From contig NZ_JBBIXN010000002.1 of NCBI RefSeq assembly GCF_037646455.1, positions 1 to 64,000 of the forward strand: a stretch of DNA of 64,000 nucleotides. Direction: 5' to 3'. Shown one piece after another: positions 1 through 8,949 of the stretch. The DNA is from Draconibacterium mangrovi_A (lineage in GTDB: Bacteria > Bacteroidota > Bacteroidia > Bacteroidales > Prolixibacteraceae). The notes under the pieces were generated by a model that was not told where the DNA came from, did no database searches, and saw only the letters and a program-made list of their open reading frames with translations. Within the stretch, counting starts at the first letter, position 1. Each line of letters begins with the position of its first letter. A program made the position numbers and the translations under genes.

Positions 1-92
1 TGTGAGATACTTAAATATAAACAAAACCTTGTTTCTTTTCTAATAAATTATTGTGTTTCTTATGTCGAACTGACGTTGGTTAATAATTCAAA

Positions 93-977
93 TTAGTTGG
101 AGTCGGTGAAGAGCTTTAACAATTCCTGCACCTTTTGTTCTTTTTCGGTAAAACCCAGCGATTGGTAAGATTCTTCTAACACTTCAAGCAAACGTTGAAT
201 AAACAGCACATCCGATTTAGGTTCCGTATATTCATAAATCGGCTGGTACTTGTGCTTTTTTAAGTGGTACTCAATTTCTTTTCGGCTGGTGATGGCCCCT
301 TTATTCGACGGATTGATGTAAAAAAGTACATCCGAATCCTGTGAAGAACCATGAACTTTTTTGGCCAGTTTACTATCCACAATGGCCACCAAAGGATTTT
401 TTGGAAAATCAATCATATAAGCCGGAAGTTCCAGCTGCCGCGCAATTACGGTATAAAAAATGCACATCGAAACGGAATTTCCGTTTTTGGTATCCAGAAG
501 CTGGTTTAAGAAACAATTTTGTGCCGAGTGCGGATTGCTCAGGTTTACGGCAAATCCGTGTACATTAAAAAGAAAATGATTTAGAATCGTTATTTTCTCA
601 AGTACGGTTAGCGAATTGTTCAGTTCCAGCCAGATGGCTTTTCGAAGGGTCTCTACTTTTAACTGCAGATTCAGAGGATTAAGATCGGGGTATTGGAAGC
701 GATCGACATGACAAAGGCCGTTCAGCAGACTTCGTTCGTTTTCTTTGCGTTTCAGCCAGAGTTTTAACCGATTCTTGGTTTCTTTGAATTGAATGTGTTG
801 AATGATGTTCTCGATGCGCTCCTGCGAAGGCTCATCAAAACTCATTTCCCACTTTTTTTCCAGTTCAGGAATTACATCATCGTTGCTTTTCAGCAATTCC
901 TTTTCTACCATATCAAAAACGGTATCGTCGGGGTCGTCGAGGAGGTTGATGAGTGCAGTTAGCTTTTTCTTATCCAT
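93..977 (-). CDS. SirB1-like transglutaminase-fold protein
   Basis: A 294-aa cytoplasmic protein without signal peptide or membrane segment. The central and C-terminal part (about residues 95-250) resembles the SirB1 / Transglut_core2 family: a helical stretch, then the NGNSVSMCIFYTVIARQL segment, which matches the family's 'GNP(I/L)SL..LY..(V/L)ARRLGLP' signature, followed by LPAYMIDFPKNPLVAIVD. The N-terminal 90 residues are charged and helical and are not assigned. The biochemical role of this family is unknown, so no reaction is proposed. The ATG lies 2 nt after the stop codon of the nucleoside phosphorylase gene on the same strand, so the two are probably co-transcribed, phosphorylase first. 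Family assignment is fairly secure; function is open. Confidence 0.75.
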   Translation of the reverse strand: MDKKKLTALINLLDDPDDTVFDMVEKELLKSNDDVIPELEKKWEMSFDEPSQERIENIIQHIQFKETKNRLKLWLKRKENERSLLNGLCHVDRFQYPDLNPLNLQLKVETLRKAIWLELNNSLTVLEKITILNHFLFNVHGFAVNLSNPHSAQNCFLNQLLDTKNGNSVSMCIFYTVIARQLELPAYMIDFPKNPLVAIVDSKLAKKVHGSSQDSDVLFYINPSNKGAITSRKEIEYHLKKHKYQPIYEYTEPKSDVLFIQRLLEVLEESYQSLGFTEKEQKVQELLKLFTDSN

Positions 978-979
978 AG

Positions 980-1858
980 TTATAAGGTCAGTTTATCCAA
1001 TACCTTCGAAATCAGCTTTTGCATTTCGTCGCGGTAATTCTCATTCGCAGTGAGTGTTACACGGTTGGCAATAATCAGGCAAACCGTTAAAGCTTGATGC
1101 CCAAGCAATTTCGATAATCCGTAAATGGCCGAACTTTCCATTTCAAAATTAGTAATTCGCATGCCTGCATGTTGGAACGATTCTATTTTTTCGTTCAGGT
1201 GCGGATGGGCGAGAGGCAATCGTAACTCTCGTCCCTGCGGGCCATAAAACCCCGGTGCAGATATGGTAACACCACGCGAAAATTCAGTGCTGTCGAATTT
1301 CGAAAGCAGATTTTTGGATGCATCCACCACATAGGGCGATGGCAGAGAAGCATCCCAGTCAGTATATACTCTGAACGCTTTTTCAAATTCCAGGTCGGAA
1401 ATTTCACCACGGCCGGCATAAAAATTCAACAAGCCATCAAATCCGATTGATTTTTGCGATACCACAAACGAATTCACCCGCAAGTCTTCCTGCAATCCTC
1501 CCGAAGTACCGATCCGAACGATATCGAGGCTTTTCTTTTCCTCTTTTATGGTTCTGCTTTCCAAATCGATATTCACAAGAGCATCCAATTCGTTAATTAC
1601 AATATCGATATTGTCAGTGCCAATTCCGGTTGAAATCACCGAAAGCTTGGTGTTGTTGTAAATTCCTGTAACAGTTTTAAATTCGCGATTTTGAGCAGAA
1701 AATTCTATTTCTGAGAAATGAGCAGCAATGGTATCAACACGCGCCGGGTCGCCAACCAGAATAATGCGGTCTGAAATGTTTTCCGGTTTCAGGTGCAAAT
1801 GGAATATTGTTCCATCAGGATTTAATATAAGTTCCGAATGCTTGATCATACCAGCCAT
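980..1858 (-). CDS. Nucleoside phosphorylase (uridine phosphorylase-like)
   Basis: A 292-aa member of the PNP/UDP phosphorylase superfamily, which splits nucleosides with phosphate into a base and (deoxy)ribose-1-phosphate for salvage. Visible family blocks are the phosphate-site motif IILVGDPARVDTIAAHF (about 31-47), the ISTGIGTDNIDIVINEL block (about 74-90), the RIGTSGGLQ block (about 116-124) and the nucleoside/ribose-binding NFEMESSAIYGLS block (about 237-249), close to bacterial uridine phosphorylase. Length is slightly above the 253 aa of the E. coli enzyme. A second ATG at codon 4 is an equally possible start. It is the first gene of a two-gene unit with the SirB1-like gene. Base specificity cannot be read from sequence alone. 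Confidence 0.85.
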   Translation of the reverse strand: MAGMIKHSELILNPDGTIFHLHLKPENISDRIILVGDPARVDTIAAHFSEIEFSAQNREFKTVTGIYNNTKLSVISTGIGTDNIDIVINELDALVNIDLESRTIKEEKKSLDIVRIGTSGGLQEDLRVNSFVVSQKSIGFDGLLNFYAGRGEISDLEFEKAFRVYTDWDASLPSPYVVDASKNLLSKFDSTEFSRGVTISAPGFYGPQGRELRLPLAHPHLNEKIESFQHAGMRITNFEMESSAIYGLSKLLGHQALTVCLIIANRVTLTANENYRDEMQKLISKVLDKLTL

Positions 1859-2056
1859 TTAGGTTCAAGTCAAAACTATTTAAAATTGAATGAATTGCAA
1901 GTGGAGAGCCTGAAAACATATAAACAACCAAGTCTTCAAAAATAAACTAAACATAAATAATTGTTAAAAACTGCAGTTTTAGCTGGCATACAAGATATAA
2001 ACAGCATTATGTGGAAATGAAACGGCCTGCTTTAACAAAAGATTGCAAGAAAATGA

Positions 2057-2064
2057 TATTTTTG
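2057..2064 (+). promoter_or_regulatory. Candidate -7 promoter box (TATTTTTG)
   Basis: TATTTTTG fits the Bacteroidota TAnnTTTG -7 consensus and lies 28 nt upstream of the ATG at 2093. I see no convincing TTG at the -33 spacing, so this is a single-box call. The rest of the 1859-2092 spacer shows no other feature. Confidence 0.4.
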
Positions 2065-2092
2065 GAGTGGAAACAAATCTAATAGCAAACCG

Positions 2093-3916
2093 ATGTCATT
2101 CAAAATTTTTTCTTTTCAACTCACAGGTAAGATTAAACCGACTACAGCCATTGAGAAAAAACGTGCTGAACTGGCTTCCGATTACGCAGAGTACAAAAAA
2201 ACGGAAGCTTCGGATGAATTAAAGGCTTTTCTTGAACTTGAAGAGTGGGTTAACTCCGATGCCTTTAAGAAGTCGAAAAGCGAGATCGAAGGTCTGTCGT
2301 TTAAGGGAAGTAAAGAAGAAAACCAACTGAAAGAATACCAGAAACTGAAAAAGTCAGGTCCAATTAAAAAGTATTTTACGGTTGAAGGATCTTCCGATCT
2401 GAAACGCTTTGAAAAGGAACGTGATTCAGAAAAAATGAAAAGCTATTATGCCTTGCTCGATTACGTTAAAGAAGGCCAGTTTAATCAGGATAAAAAGGAA
2501 ATTAAAAGCCAGGTTTTTAAGGGTTCGGTTGAGGAGAAGCACTGGCTGGAGTTTCGAAAACTGGAAAAATCAGCCGGAATGCGGGCATACAAAGAATTGC
2601 ATGCATCGGACGATGTAAAAAAACATGAGACGCTTGAGAAAACTGAAAAGTTTAAAAAATACCAGCAGTTAAAAAATGCATCGGGCCATAATAAAGAAGA
2701 GAAGGCTGAATTTAAAAAGCTAAAGAGAGATGGTGAAATTAAGACCTACTTTCGTTTCGAGCGTTCGAAAAAGCTAAAACTTTACCGCGAAATGGTAGGT
2801 AGTCATGATCTTAAGCGATTCGATGAGCTCGTGCAATATGTTAACAACGATGAATTTAAAAAGCGTGAGGCATTTTTGAAGGATAAAAAGAAATTCGAAA
2901 AAAGTGAAGCCTTCAAAAAGTATTCCGAATTTAAAAGATTATCGGGTGATGACACCGTGAAATTCGTATTGAAATACGAAAAATCTGCCTTGTATAAGAA
3001 CTACCTCGATGTGAAGGATTCGTTTGATCTGAAACGCTATTATGAGTTGGAAGAAATCATTAATTCCGATGAATTTAAAAAACAAAAAGCCTGGCTCGAA
3101 GACAAAAAACGCTGGGAGAAAACCGAAGAGTTTAAAAAATATCAACACTATTTGAAAGAAAAAGAGCGTCCTGAGTTTGTGAACTATTTCAAATACAAAA
3201 AATCAGACGATTTTGATTTTCTAAAAAACTGGGAAGTGGTGTTTGAAGACAGCTTTAGCAACTCGAAACTGGACGATAAAAAATGGTCGGTTTGTACCGC
3301 AACCGCCGGAAAAATGCTAGGTGAGAATTATGCATTGCCCGGAGACCTGAATTTATTTACACAAGGGAAAAACGTTTCTACGGGTAAAAATCTTCGTATC
3401 CAGGTAAAAAAGGAAAAAGCTCAGGGAAAGGTATGGAAAATGCCTGCCGGTTTTGTTCCTACCGATTTTGAGTATACTTCGGGACTGGTATCGAGCGACA
3501 AAGCCTTTGAGATGAAAGATGGTGTGGTAGAAGCTAAGATAAAATTCGATCCGTTGAAATCGGTGATAAGTTCGATGTACCTGGCCAGCGGAGAAACAAA
3601 CAATCGTGTAAATTTACTCGAAATGGGAGCCCGGAATAATCTTGGCTTTTCCATCGTAAATGGTAAAGGAAAAGTTGAAAGTCAAGGGTTAGATATTTCG
3701 AACCTAAAAAAAGGAGACTATATTTTTACACTCGAGAAACAAGGGCAAAAGTTCACCTGGAAGATTAACGAAAAGGAAATCATTACACAGGAAAACCGCG
3801 ACCTGGATAAAACATTGCACATTGTGGCTTCGAGTTTAGTAATCGATGAAATTTCGGGTGCACAATTACCGGCCAGTTTCGACGTGGAGTGGGTGAAATG
3901 TTACGTCAAAAAATGA
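2093..3916 (+). CDS. Lys/Glu-rich repeat protein with GH16-like C-terminal domain
   Basis: A 607-aa protein with no signal peptide. Residues about 35-380 are a very charged helical region in which a unit of the form S-x-DLKRF-xEL-xxYVNSDEFKK recurs (near residues 41, 99, 230 and 312), interspersed with shorter FKKYxxLK and IKxYFxxExS motifs. Residues about 390-607 resemble a concanavalin-like GH16 domain (WEVVFEDSFSNSKLDDKKW, then a jelly-roll ending DVEWVKCYVKK). The GH16 catalytic ExDxxE signature is replaced by LLEMGARNN, so glycosidase activity is unlikely; the domain may bind something instead. Similar two-part proteins seem to be a conserved but uncharacterised Bacteroidota family (from memory). 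Its stop codon overlaps the start of a PAS gene (ATGA), suggesting translational coupling. Confidence 0.75.
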   Translation: MSFKIFSFQLTGKIKPTTAIEKKRAELASDYAEYKKTEASDELKAFLELEEWVNSDAFKKSKSEIEGLSFKGSKEENQLKEYQKLKKSGPIKKYFTVEGSSDLKRFEKERDSEKMKSYYALLDYVKEGQFNQDKKEIKSQVFKGSVEEKHWLEFRKLEKSAGMRAYKELHASDDVKKHETLEKTEKFKKYQQLKNASGHNKEEKAEFKKLKRDGEIKTYFRFERSKKLKLYREMVGSHDLKRFDELVQYVNNDEFKKREAFLKDKKKFEKSEAFKKYSEFKRLSGDDTVKFVLKYEKSALYKNYLDVKDSFDLKRYYELEEIINSDEFKKQKAWLEDKKRWEKTEEFKKYQHYLKEKERPEFVNYFKYKKSDDFDFLKNWEVVFEDSFSNSKLDDKKWSVCTATAGKMLGENYALPGDLNLFTQGKNVSTGKNLRIQVKKEKAQGKVWKMPAGFVPTDFEYTSGLVSSDKAFEMKDGVVEAKIKFDPLKSVISSMYLASGETNNRVNLLEMGARNNLGFSIVNGKGKVESQGLDISNLKKGDYIFTLEKQGQKFTWKINEKEIITQENRDLDKTLHIVASSLVIDEISGAQLPASFDVEWVKCYVKK

Positions 3917-4265
3917 AACTCGACGGAATCGATGTAAATTGGTCCGAGGATTTTGATGGCGCCATCACTGTTTGCGACACCGAAGGAATTATCGTTTACA
4001 TGAATAAATATTCGGTTGAGCAGTTTGAAAATTATGGTGGAAAGGTACTGTTGGGTACCAACCTGCTGGATTGTCATCCTGAACCTTCGAAATCAAAGCT
4101 CCGGAAATGCTACAGTCACCCAAACCGAACATGTACACTACGGAGAAAGAAAATCGTAAAAAAATAATTGTGCAGAAACCATGGATGCTCGATGGAAAGT
4201 TCAGGGGAATCGTAGAATTGTCGTTTGAACTGGATCCTGAAATGCAGCATTTTGTGCGTGATTAG
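3913..4265 (+). pseudogene. Small PAS-domain protein, frameshifted
   Basis: Read from the ATG at 3913, which overlaps the upstream TGA, the protein starts MKLDGIDVNWSEDFDGAITV and has a PAS-like core with ITVCDTEGIIVYMNK and LLGTNLLDCHPEP. At about 4099-4104 the frame breaks: the original frame gives an unrelated Arg/Lys-rich tail ending at 4167, while the next frame continues with the expected PAS ending (MLQSPKPNMYTTEKE..., then a GIVELSFEL strand and a FVRD end) to a stop at 4263-4265. One extra A in the AAA of CGGAAATGC restores one continuous frame of about 117 codons reading ...KLRKMLQSPK. This is either a real single-base deletion or a sequencing/assembly error. A longer GTG start at 3889 exists but overlaps the upstream gene more. 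Any ligand or partner is unknown. Confidence 0.8.
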
Positions 4266-4275
4266 CGGAGTACAG

Positions 4276-6570
4276 TTACAATCCTCGTTTGTTGAAAAGA
4301 ATGTATCCGAAATTCAGCGTTACATACAGTTGTGTGTTATCTTTCTCGTAATAGTTGGCGGATAGACTTACAGGACCAACACCTGTTTGGTACACCAAAG
4401 CTGCCGCTCCCTGCAGGTAATAATTGTCAAAAATCTTATCACTTTTAATTGCCGTCATATCCTCTGTATTTATCAGCTCTTCTTTTAAAGGAAGAAAGGC
4501 AAAAGCTTCAAGTCGAAGATGCATGTCGGGCGAAAATTTAAAAATGGTTTTTAGTCCGCCCGCAACAAAATTATTGGAATGAAATTTCTCGATAAACAAA
4601 GATTTGCTGTGCGGAGTGGGGCGAAATCCGGGTGCCGATAGTTTTGTTGAACGATAGGTTTTGAACAGGTCCTTATTGCTCAGAGCTCCTTCAATGTGGG
4701 TGCCGAGTGTGAAAAAATTATTGATGTTGAAATAATTCACCAGTTTACTGCTTAAAACCACATAATTGTGTCGTTCCTTATTCCCGGAAATGTTTTTCCC
4801 AAGTGTTCCCGAACTAAAGGATTCATTTCCTGAAATGGCTTTAAAATCGATGCTTTTCCACGATCCTTCGGTGGCATATTGTTTAAAATTAAGCGAATTG
4901 TTTTCCAGCCCAATCCGGGCTATGAATGATTTAAAGTAGGAGTTGTCGGACTTATCCAGCTCACTAAAATCTTCGGCCCTGTAAAATTCATCATCGGCAG
5001 AAGAGTAAGCCAAACCGCCGTAAAATTTGGTATGAAGTCCCAAAGGTAACCCGGCTTCAAGCCGCATGTTCATTTCATCCTGAATAATGTACGGAGGACG
5101 CACATTTTCGAAGAACAATTCGGAACTGGAAGCATAGTAATCCCAACGGTTCATCGTAAAATAATACGAGAGATAGAAGGGGAGGCGGGTTGAATAATCA
5201 ATACGTCCGCCAAATTTAACTGAGCTGTAAAATCGCCCAAAATACAGGTTCGAGTAAAACTTGTAGGCACGCGAGTGATAGCTACGGAAATTGAAGCTGG
5301 CAAATCCCTGGTTGATCGGTTTGGTCGACAGGTTGCCCCCAAAATTCACATCAAATTTCTTTTCGAGTTCTACCTTTAAATGCAAATCGAAATACCCTGT
5401 ATTTGGATTGTAGTAAGTGATGGGTTGAATCGATTTCAGGTTTTGGTCGGCAATCAGTTTAAAATATTCAGTTTTCAGATCTTTCAGCGAAACAACGTCA
5501 GAACGGTGTTTTATACTTTGAATGATGAACTGACGCTGCATAGGATCCTCAACACCTTCCACCTGAATGTTCTCGAAATACAGTGCCGGTTTTCGGGCAT
5601 TAAAATTGTTTCGTTTTTTCTGTATCTCTTCTTTTGGTACTCGTCGCTCTATCAGAGCTTTTATACTATCTATGGCATTTGTGGCAGTTTCGTTGCCTTT
5701 TGCCAAAACCAGATCAATTTTATTGAAATCGAGTAAGCCAACATCTTCGAATTTTGTTTCGAGTAGAATACCGTCCTCAGGATCGATATCGAAATTGGTT
5801 GGACGCATCACCATATTCGAAATCTGTTGCATCACATCATCGGCATCTGCAGCTTTTACATCGTCGGCAACTTTATGTCCGATAATAATATCGGGTTGGT
5901 AAATTTCTTTCATGTAATCAGTGGGGAAGTTATTTAGCAAACCTCCGTCGAACATTAAGCGATCGTCAATTTTAATGGGTTTAAAGTACAGCGGAACCGT
6001 CATCGAAGCACGGATAGAATTTCCGAGGTCACCACTTCGGAGCACTGCTGGTTCGCTGGCATTTACATCGGCCGCAACGCAAAAAAACGGAATCATCAGT
6101 TTGTCGAAGTCATAATTACAAGCCGCACTGGTAGCTGCAGTCAGTTCCATAAATGCAAAATCCATCTGCTCGGCCGGAATAATATTGGTTGGTGGAAGAA
6201 CTTTTAATTTTTCCTCTTTTTTGGCTACACGTAAGGTTAACCACGATGGCTCGTGCTCGGCACGCTTGAAATAATAACGATATTCGCGCTGAATTTTTCC
6301 GGTCGACCAAAAATAAAAATCATCTGACTTGAACAACTCTTCCATTTCATCGGTAGTGTAACCGGCCGCATACAATCCGCCTACAATTGCGCCAATTGAG
6401 GTGCCTGCAATGTAATCGATCGGGATATTGTTTTCCTCCAGAACCTTAATCACGGCAATGTGGGCCATTCCTTTTGCGCCGCCTCCGCTCAAGACAATCC
6501 CCACCGATTGCGCATTGAGTTGCGTAAGCGTACAAAGCAGAACAATCGAAAGTAGAAGGTGTCTTTTCAT
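4276..6570 (-). CDS. Patatin-like phospholipase with C-terminal outer-membrane barrel
   Basis: A 764-aa protein from the ATG at 6570, chosen because it begins with a clear signal peptide (MKRHLLLSIVLLCTLTQLNA); the open frame extends 12 codons further upstream without such a signal. The patatin domain carries the oxyanion motif GGGAKG (29-34), the nucleophile GTSIG (Ser58) and the catalytic Asp in DGG (Asp208). A POTRA-like stretch (about 340-430) and a Tyr/Phe-rich 16-strand-like barrel follow, ending NFGYILFNKRGL. This architecture is that of PlpD/FplA-type (type Vd) secreted phospholipases A, with the lipase exported through its own BamA-like barrel. It converges on the PAS gene, whose stop is 10 nt away. 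Substrate and whether the lipase is released are unknown. Confidence 0.9.
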   Translation of the reverse strand: MKRHLLLSIVLLCTLTQLNAQSVGIVLSGGGAKGMAHIAVIKVLEENNIPIDYIAGTSIGAIVGGLYAAGYTTDEMEELFKSDDFYFWSTGKIQREYRYYFKRAEHEPSWLTLRVAKKEEKLKVLPPTNIIPAEQMDFAFMELTAATSAACNYDFDKLMIPFFCVAADVNASEPAVLRSGDLGNSIRASMTVPLYFKPIKIDDRLMFDGGLLNNFPTDYMKEIYQPDIIIGHKVADDVKAADADDVMQQISNMVMRPTNFDIDPEDGILLETKFEDVGLLDFNKIDLVLAKGNETATNAIDSIKALIERRVPKEEIQKKRNNFNARKPALYFENIQVEGVEDPMQRQFIIQSIKHRSDVVSLKDLKTEYFKLIADQNLKSIQPITYYNPNTGYFDLHLKVELEKKFDVNFGGNLSTKPINQGFASFNFRSYHSRAYKFYSNLYFGRFYSSVKFGGRIDYSTRLPFYLSYYFTMNRWDYYASSSELFFENVRPPYIIQDEMNMRLEAGLPLGLHTKFYGGLAYSSADDEFYRAEDFSELDKSDNSYFKSFIARIGLENNSLNFKQYATEGSWKSIDFKAISGNESFSSGTLGKNISGNKERHNYVVLSSKLVNYFNINNFFTLGTHIEGALSNKDLFKTYRSTKLSAPGFRPTPHSKSLFIEKFHSNNFVAGGLKTIFKFSPDMHLRLEAFAFLPLKEELINTEDMTAIKSDKIFDNYYLQGAAALVYQTGVGPVSLSANYYEKDNTQLYVTLNFGYILFNKRGL

Positions 6571-6719
6571 AGCTTGTGCGGACATTTCTAAATCTGAACC
6601 AACCAAATTTACAAAATTCGAAGATTGTTATGTATAATAAAACCTAAATATTTCCATGACTTTAATCAATATTAATGCAACTTTTCCCTCATTTAGATAA
6701 CGAACAAGTGCTTTTCGAC

Positions 6720-6751
6720 TTGTTACATTCGAGCAATATTTGGTAGATTTG
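6720..6751 (+). promoter_or_regulatory. Promoter: -33 TTG, 21-nt spacer, -7 TAGATTTG
   Basis: TTG at 6720-6722 and TAGATTTG at 6744-6751 are separated by 21 nt, which matches the Bacteroidota housekeeping promoter layout. It would start a transcript about 35-40 nt before the ATG at 6795. Confidence 0.55.
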
Positions 6752-6794
6752 TATATCATAATTTTTAACCGAGATCGTTGATGAACCTGTTAAA

Positions 6795-8150
6795 ATGTTC
6801 CGCTTGAAAACACTGTTTTACATATTTGTCTGGATGATATTTGCAATGACTGCATTTGGCAGCAAGCAATCGGATGCCGACATAAAATGGGGCAATTCGC
6901 ATTACTATAACCTGAACATCGGTGACAGCATTTGGTTTGACGGTATTTCGGTTAAACTTCTCGAGGTGGAAAAGCACCGTAACCTGTTAAAAGTAGGCAA
7001 CGATACGTTGTGGTTAAAGGTTGCGCGCAGAAGTTTGCCATCGCTGAGCGGATCGTTGAATGTGTTTGTTGCCGACAATATAAACGTAAAGCATCTGGCC
7101 AAAAACAAATCGATTCATGGATTACTTAAAGCTGATGCACTGGTTTGCGTGTCGGGAGTAGGCACAAGTTGGCTCGATCTGAACTCGGTTGTTTTTCCGG
7201 TAACATTTAACGATGGTTTTATGTGGAGCGGTGAGGAAGAAACTTACATGTTTTCGTATTATCCAACAGGAGAAAAAAGTTTCGACACTTATCCGGGAAT
7301 TGGTATTAATTTGAACGATGCCCGGGGACTGGAGAAGCACTGGATTGTTGCACTTGAAGATTGTTCCGTGGTGTGGATTGAAAAAGGTGAATATGCTTCC
7401 TGTGTGCTGTTGGCAAGCGATGCCCATCCTGGAATCTATTTCGTTTACGAGGGACTGTACAACAAAAATATTGAAGTAAAAAAAGGACAAAACTTAATCA
7501 GGGGCGAACTGATAGGTACAGCATGGGGCGATGAAGATTGGGGGTTTTTGCACCTGGCCGTCATCTATTCAGAAGAAGTGCCGGAGTATAGCAATCGTTA
7601 CGATAATTGTTTGAATTTCTTTCCGCAGTTGTACGAAATGTACTACAAACACGGCTTTGGCATTGCAAAATCTTTTTCGAAAGGTAAAATCGAATTTGGC
7701 CGTTCACCTCAAATCAACGGAAATGTGCAAAATGCATCGGCTTTTGAAGAGTATTATGGAAAAGGATGGGAGTTTGATCACTGGAATGTGGCTGAAAAAG
7801 TGGAGTGGGTGACAAAACGAAATAGTGGTAATGTGCGCCTGAGCAAGAACTTGTTTAAAGGAACACCGGCACGCAGCACCAATCCCGAGAATTATTACGA
7901 ATATCTGATTAACGTGCGGAACGGCGTGTATCGCATCAGGGCCAAAGTTGGCGATGTTGAAAATGCTTCGTGGCAAAAGTTAGCCTTCGAAAATCAACTG
8001 ACGCTAGCATATAGCCTGGAGCAGGGGCAACAAACCTGGACTTCGGAGAAAGTGGTTAAGATTAGCGACCACAAATTGCGTGTTCGCATTTACTTCGATG
8101 GTAACAAGATTGCGGGTTTAAGCGAGATCGTGTTTCAACAAGCTTATTAA
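6795..8150 (+). CDS. Secreted protein with degenerate M23-like region
   Basis: A 451-aa protein with an N-terminal signal peptide or anchor (MFRLKTLFYIFVWMIFAMTA). Residues about 160-260 recall a lysostaphin-type M23 peptidase: TYPGIGINLND in the place of HxGxDxx, then a V-x-V-x-K-x-GQ-NLIRGELIG strand and WGFLHLAVI in the place of HLHFE. The first zinc ligands are absent (Tyr and Asn instead of His and Asp), so peptidase activity is unlikely. The C-terminal about 100 residues (NPENYYEYLINVRNGVYRIRA...) look like an all-beta, possibly carbohydrate-binding module. I do not recognise the full-length family. Its stop overlaps by 3 nt the stop of the convergent MBL-fold gene. Exported or periplasmic location is inferred from the signal. 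Confidence 0.6.
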   Translation: MFRLKTLFYIFVWMIFAMTAFGSKQSDADIKWGNSHYYNLNIGDSIWFDGISVKLLEVEKHRNLLKVGNDTLWLKVARRSLPSLSGSLNVFVADNINVKHLAKNKSIHGLLKADALVCVSGVGTSWLDLNSVVFPVTFNDGFMWSGEEETYMFSYYPTGEKSFDTYPGIGINLNDARGLEKHWIVALEDCSVVWIEKGEYASCVLLASDAHPGIYFVYEGLYNKNIEVKKGQNLIRGELIGTAWGDEDWGFLHLAVIYSEEVPEYSNRYDNCLNFFPQLYEMYYKHGFGIAKSFSKGKIEFGRSPQINGNVQNASAFEEYYGKGWEFDHWNVAEKVEWVTKRNSGNVRLSKNLFKGTPARSTNPENYYEYLINVRNGVYRIRAKVGDVENASWQKLAFENQLTLAYSLEQGQQTWTSEKVVKISDHKLRVRIYFDGNKIAGLSEIVFQQAY

Positions 8151-8929
8151 AATTCGAAGCACATGCCCGATTTTACTTCGGGAAAATCAAAACTTTCGTT
8201 GAACAACACTTTTGCCGGAAATGCCGTACAGTGCGAAGGGAGCAAAGTTTCAATCTTATTTTTCCTAAAATAGTCCAGTGTCTTGCGGGTTTGTTGGTCC
8301 TGATCTTTTAAGTGAAATCCACCAATTACAGTTTGGATTTGGTTTATTCCGGTAACTTTCCTGGCATAATCGCAAATGTTACAAATTCCCGAATGGGCAC
8401 AACCCGAAATTATGGTCAATTTATTTCCAACTGTTGCGACCAGGGCGGAATCATCAGCAATAAAATCCTCTTCGCCGCTGCCCAGACTGAAAGTTGTTGT
8501 TTGGCTTTCAAAATCATTCATGCGCGGAATTTCGCCCAAATACCACAAGTTTTTGGTTAACTGAACGGGTGATTTGCTTTCGATAAGTTGAAATTTTTGC
8601 CGGATTTCAGTTTTATCCATCCATAATCCAATGGGGGAGTTGTCCGTTTTTCGATATCGATTCTCAAATGCTGAAGGATGCGTGATTAGTTTTTTGTCGT
8701 GCAGAAATTGCAGACCGTCGCCATGATCCCAATGTCCGTGGCTCAGCACAACGGTTTCAACATCGCGCTGAATATCGAAGCCAAGTACTGCAGCATTTTT
8801 TAAAAATACATCTGTGTGACCGGTATCGAACAGAATCATTTCTCCGTCGATCTCGATCAAATATGAAAGACCGTGTTCAGCCTGAAATTTACCTCCTGCA
8901 ATATTCTCGGTTAAGATGTTGATTTTCAT
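8147..8929 (-). CDS. MBL-fold metallo-hydrolase (COG1237-like)
   Basis: A 260-aa metallo-beta-lactamase-fold protein. Metal-binding motif HGHWDH is at 64-69; later ligands appear as GCAHSGICN and GGFHLK, with a terminal LPSHCTAF motif. This arrangement is that of the COG1237 group, which includes archaeal dihydropterin-ribofuranosylaminobenzene phosphate synthase-like proteins; the bacterial members have no settled reaction. It lies 20 nt downstream of an MFS gene on the same strand and near the MinD/NifX cluster. COG1237-type proteins often accompany such clusters in anaerobes (from memory), so a link in function is plausible but unproven. No signal peptide, so probably cytoplasmic. Confidence 0.8.
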   Translation of the reverse strand: MKINILTENIAGGKFQAEHGLSYLIEIDGEMILFDTGHTDVFLKNAAVLGFDIQRDVETVVLSHGHWDHGDGLQFLHDKKLITHPSAFENRYRKTDNSPIGLWMDKTEIRQKFQLIESKSPVQLTKNLWYLGEIPRMNDFESQTTTFSLGSGEEDFIADDSALVATVGNKLTIISGCAHSGICNICDYARKVTGINQIQTVIGGFHLKDQDQQTRKTLDYFRKNKIETLLPSHCTAFPAKVLFNESFDFPEVKSGMCFEF

Positions 8930-8949
8930 TAAATTTTGGTTTTATAAGG

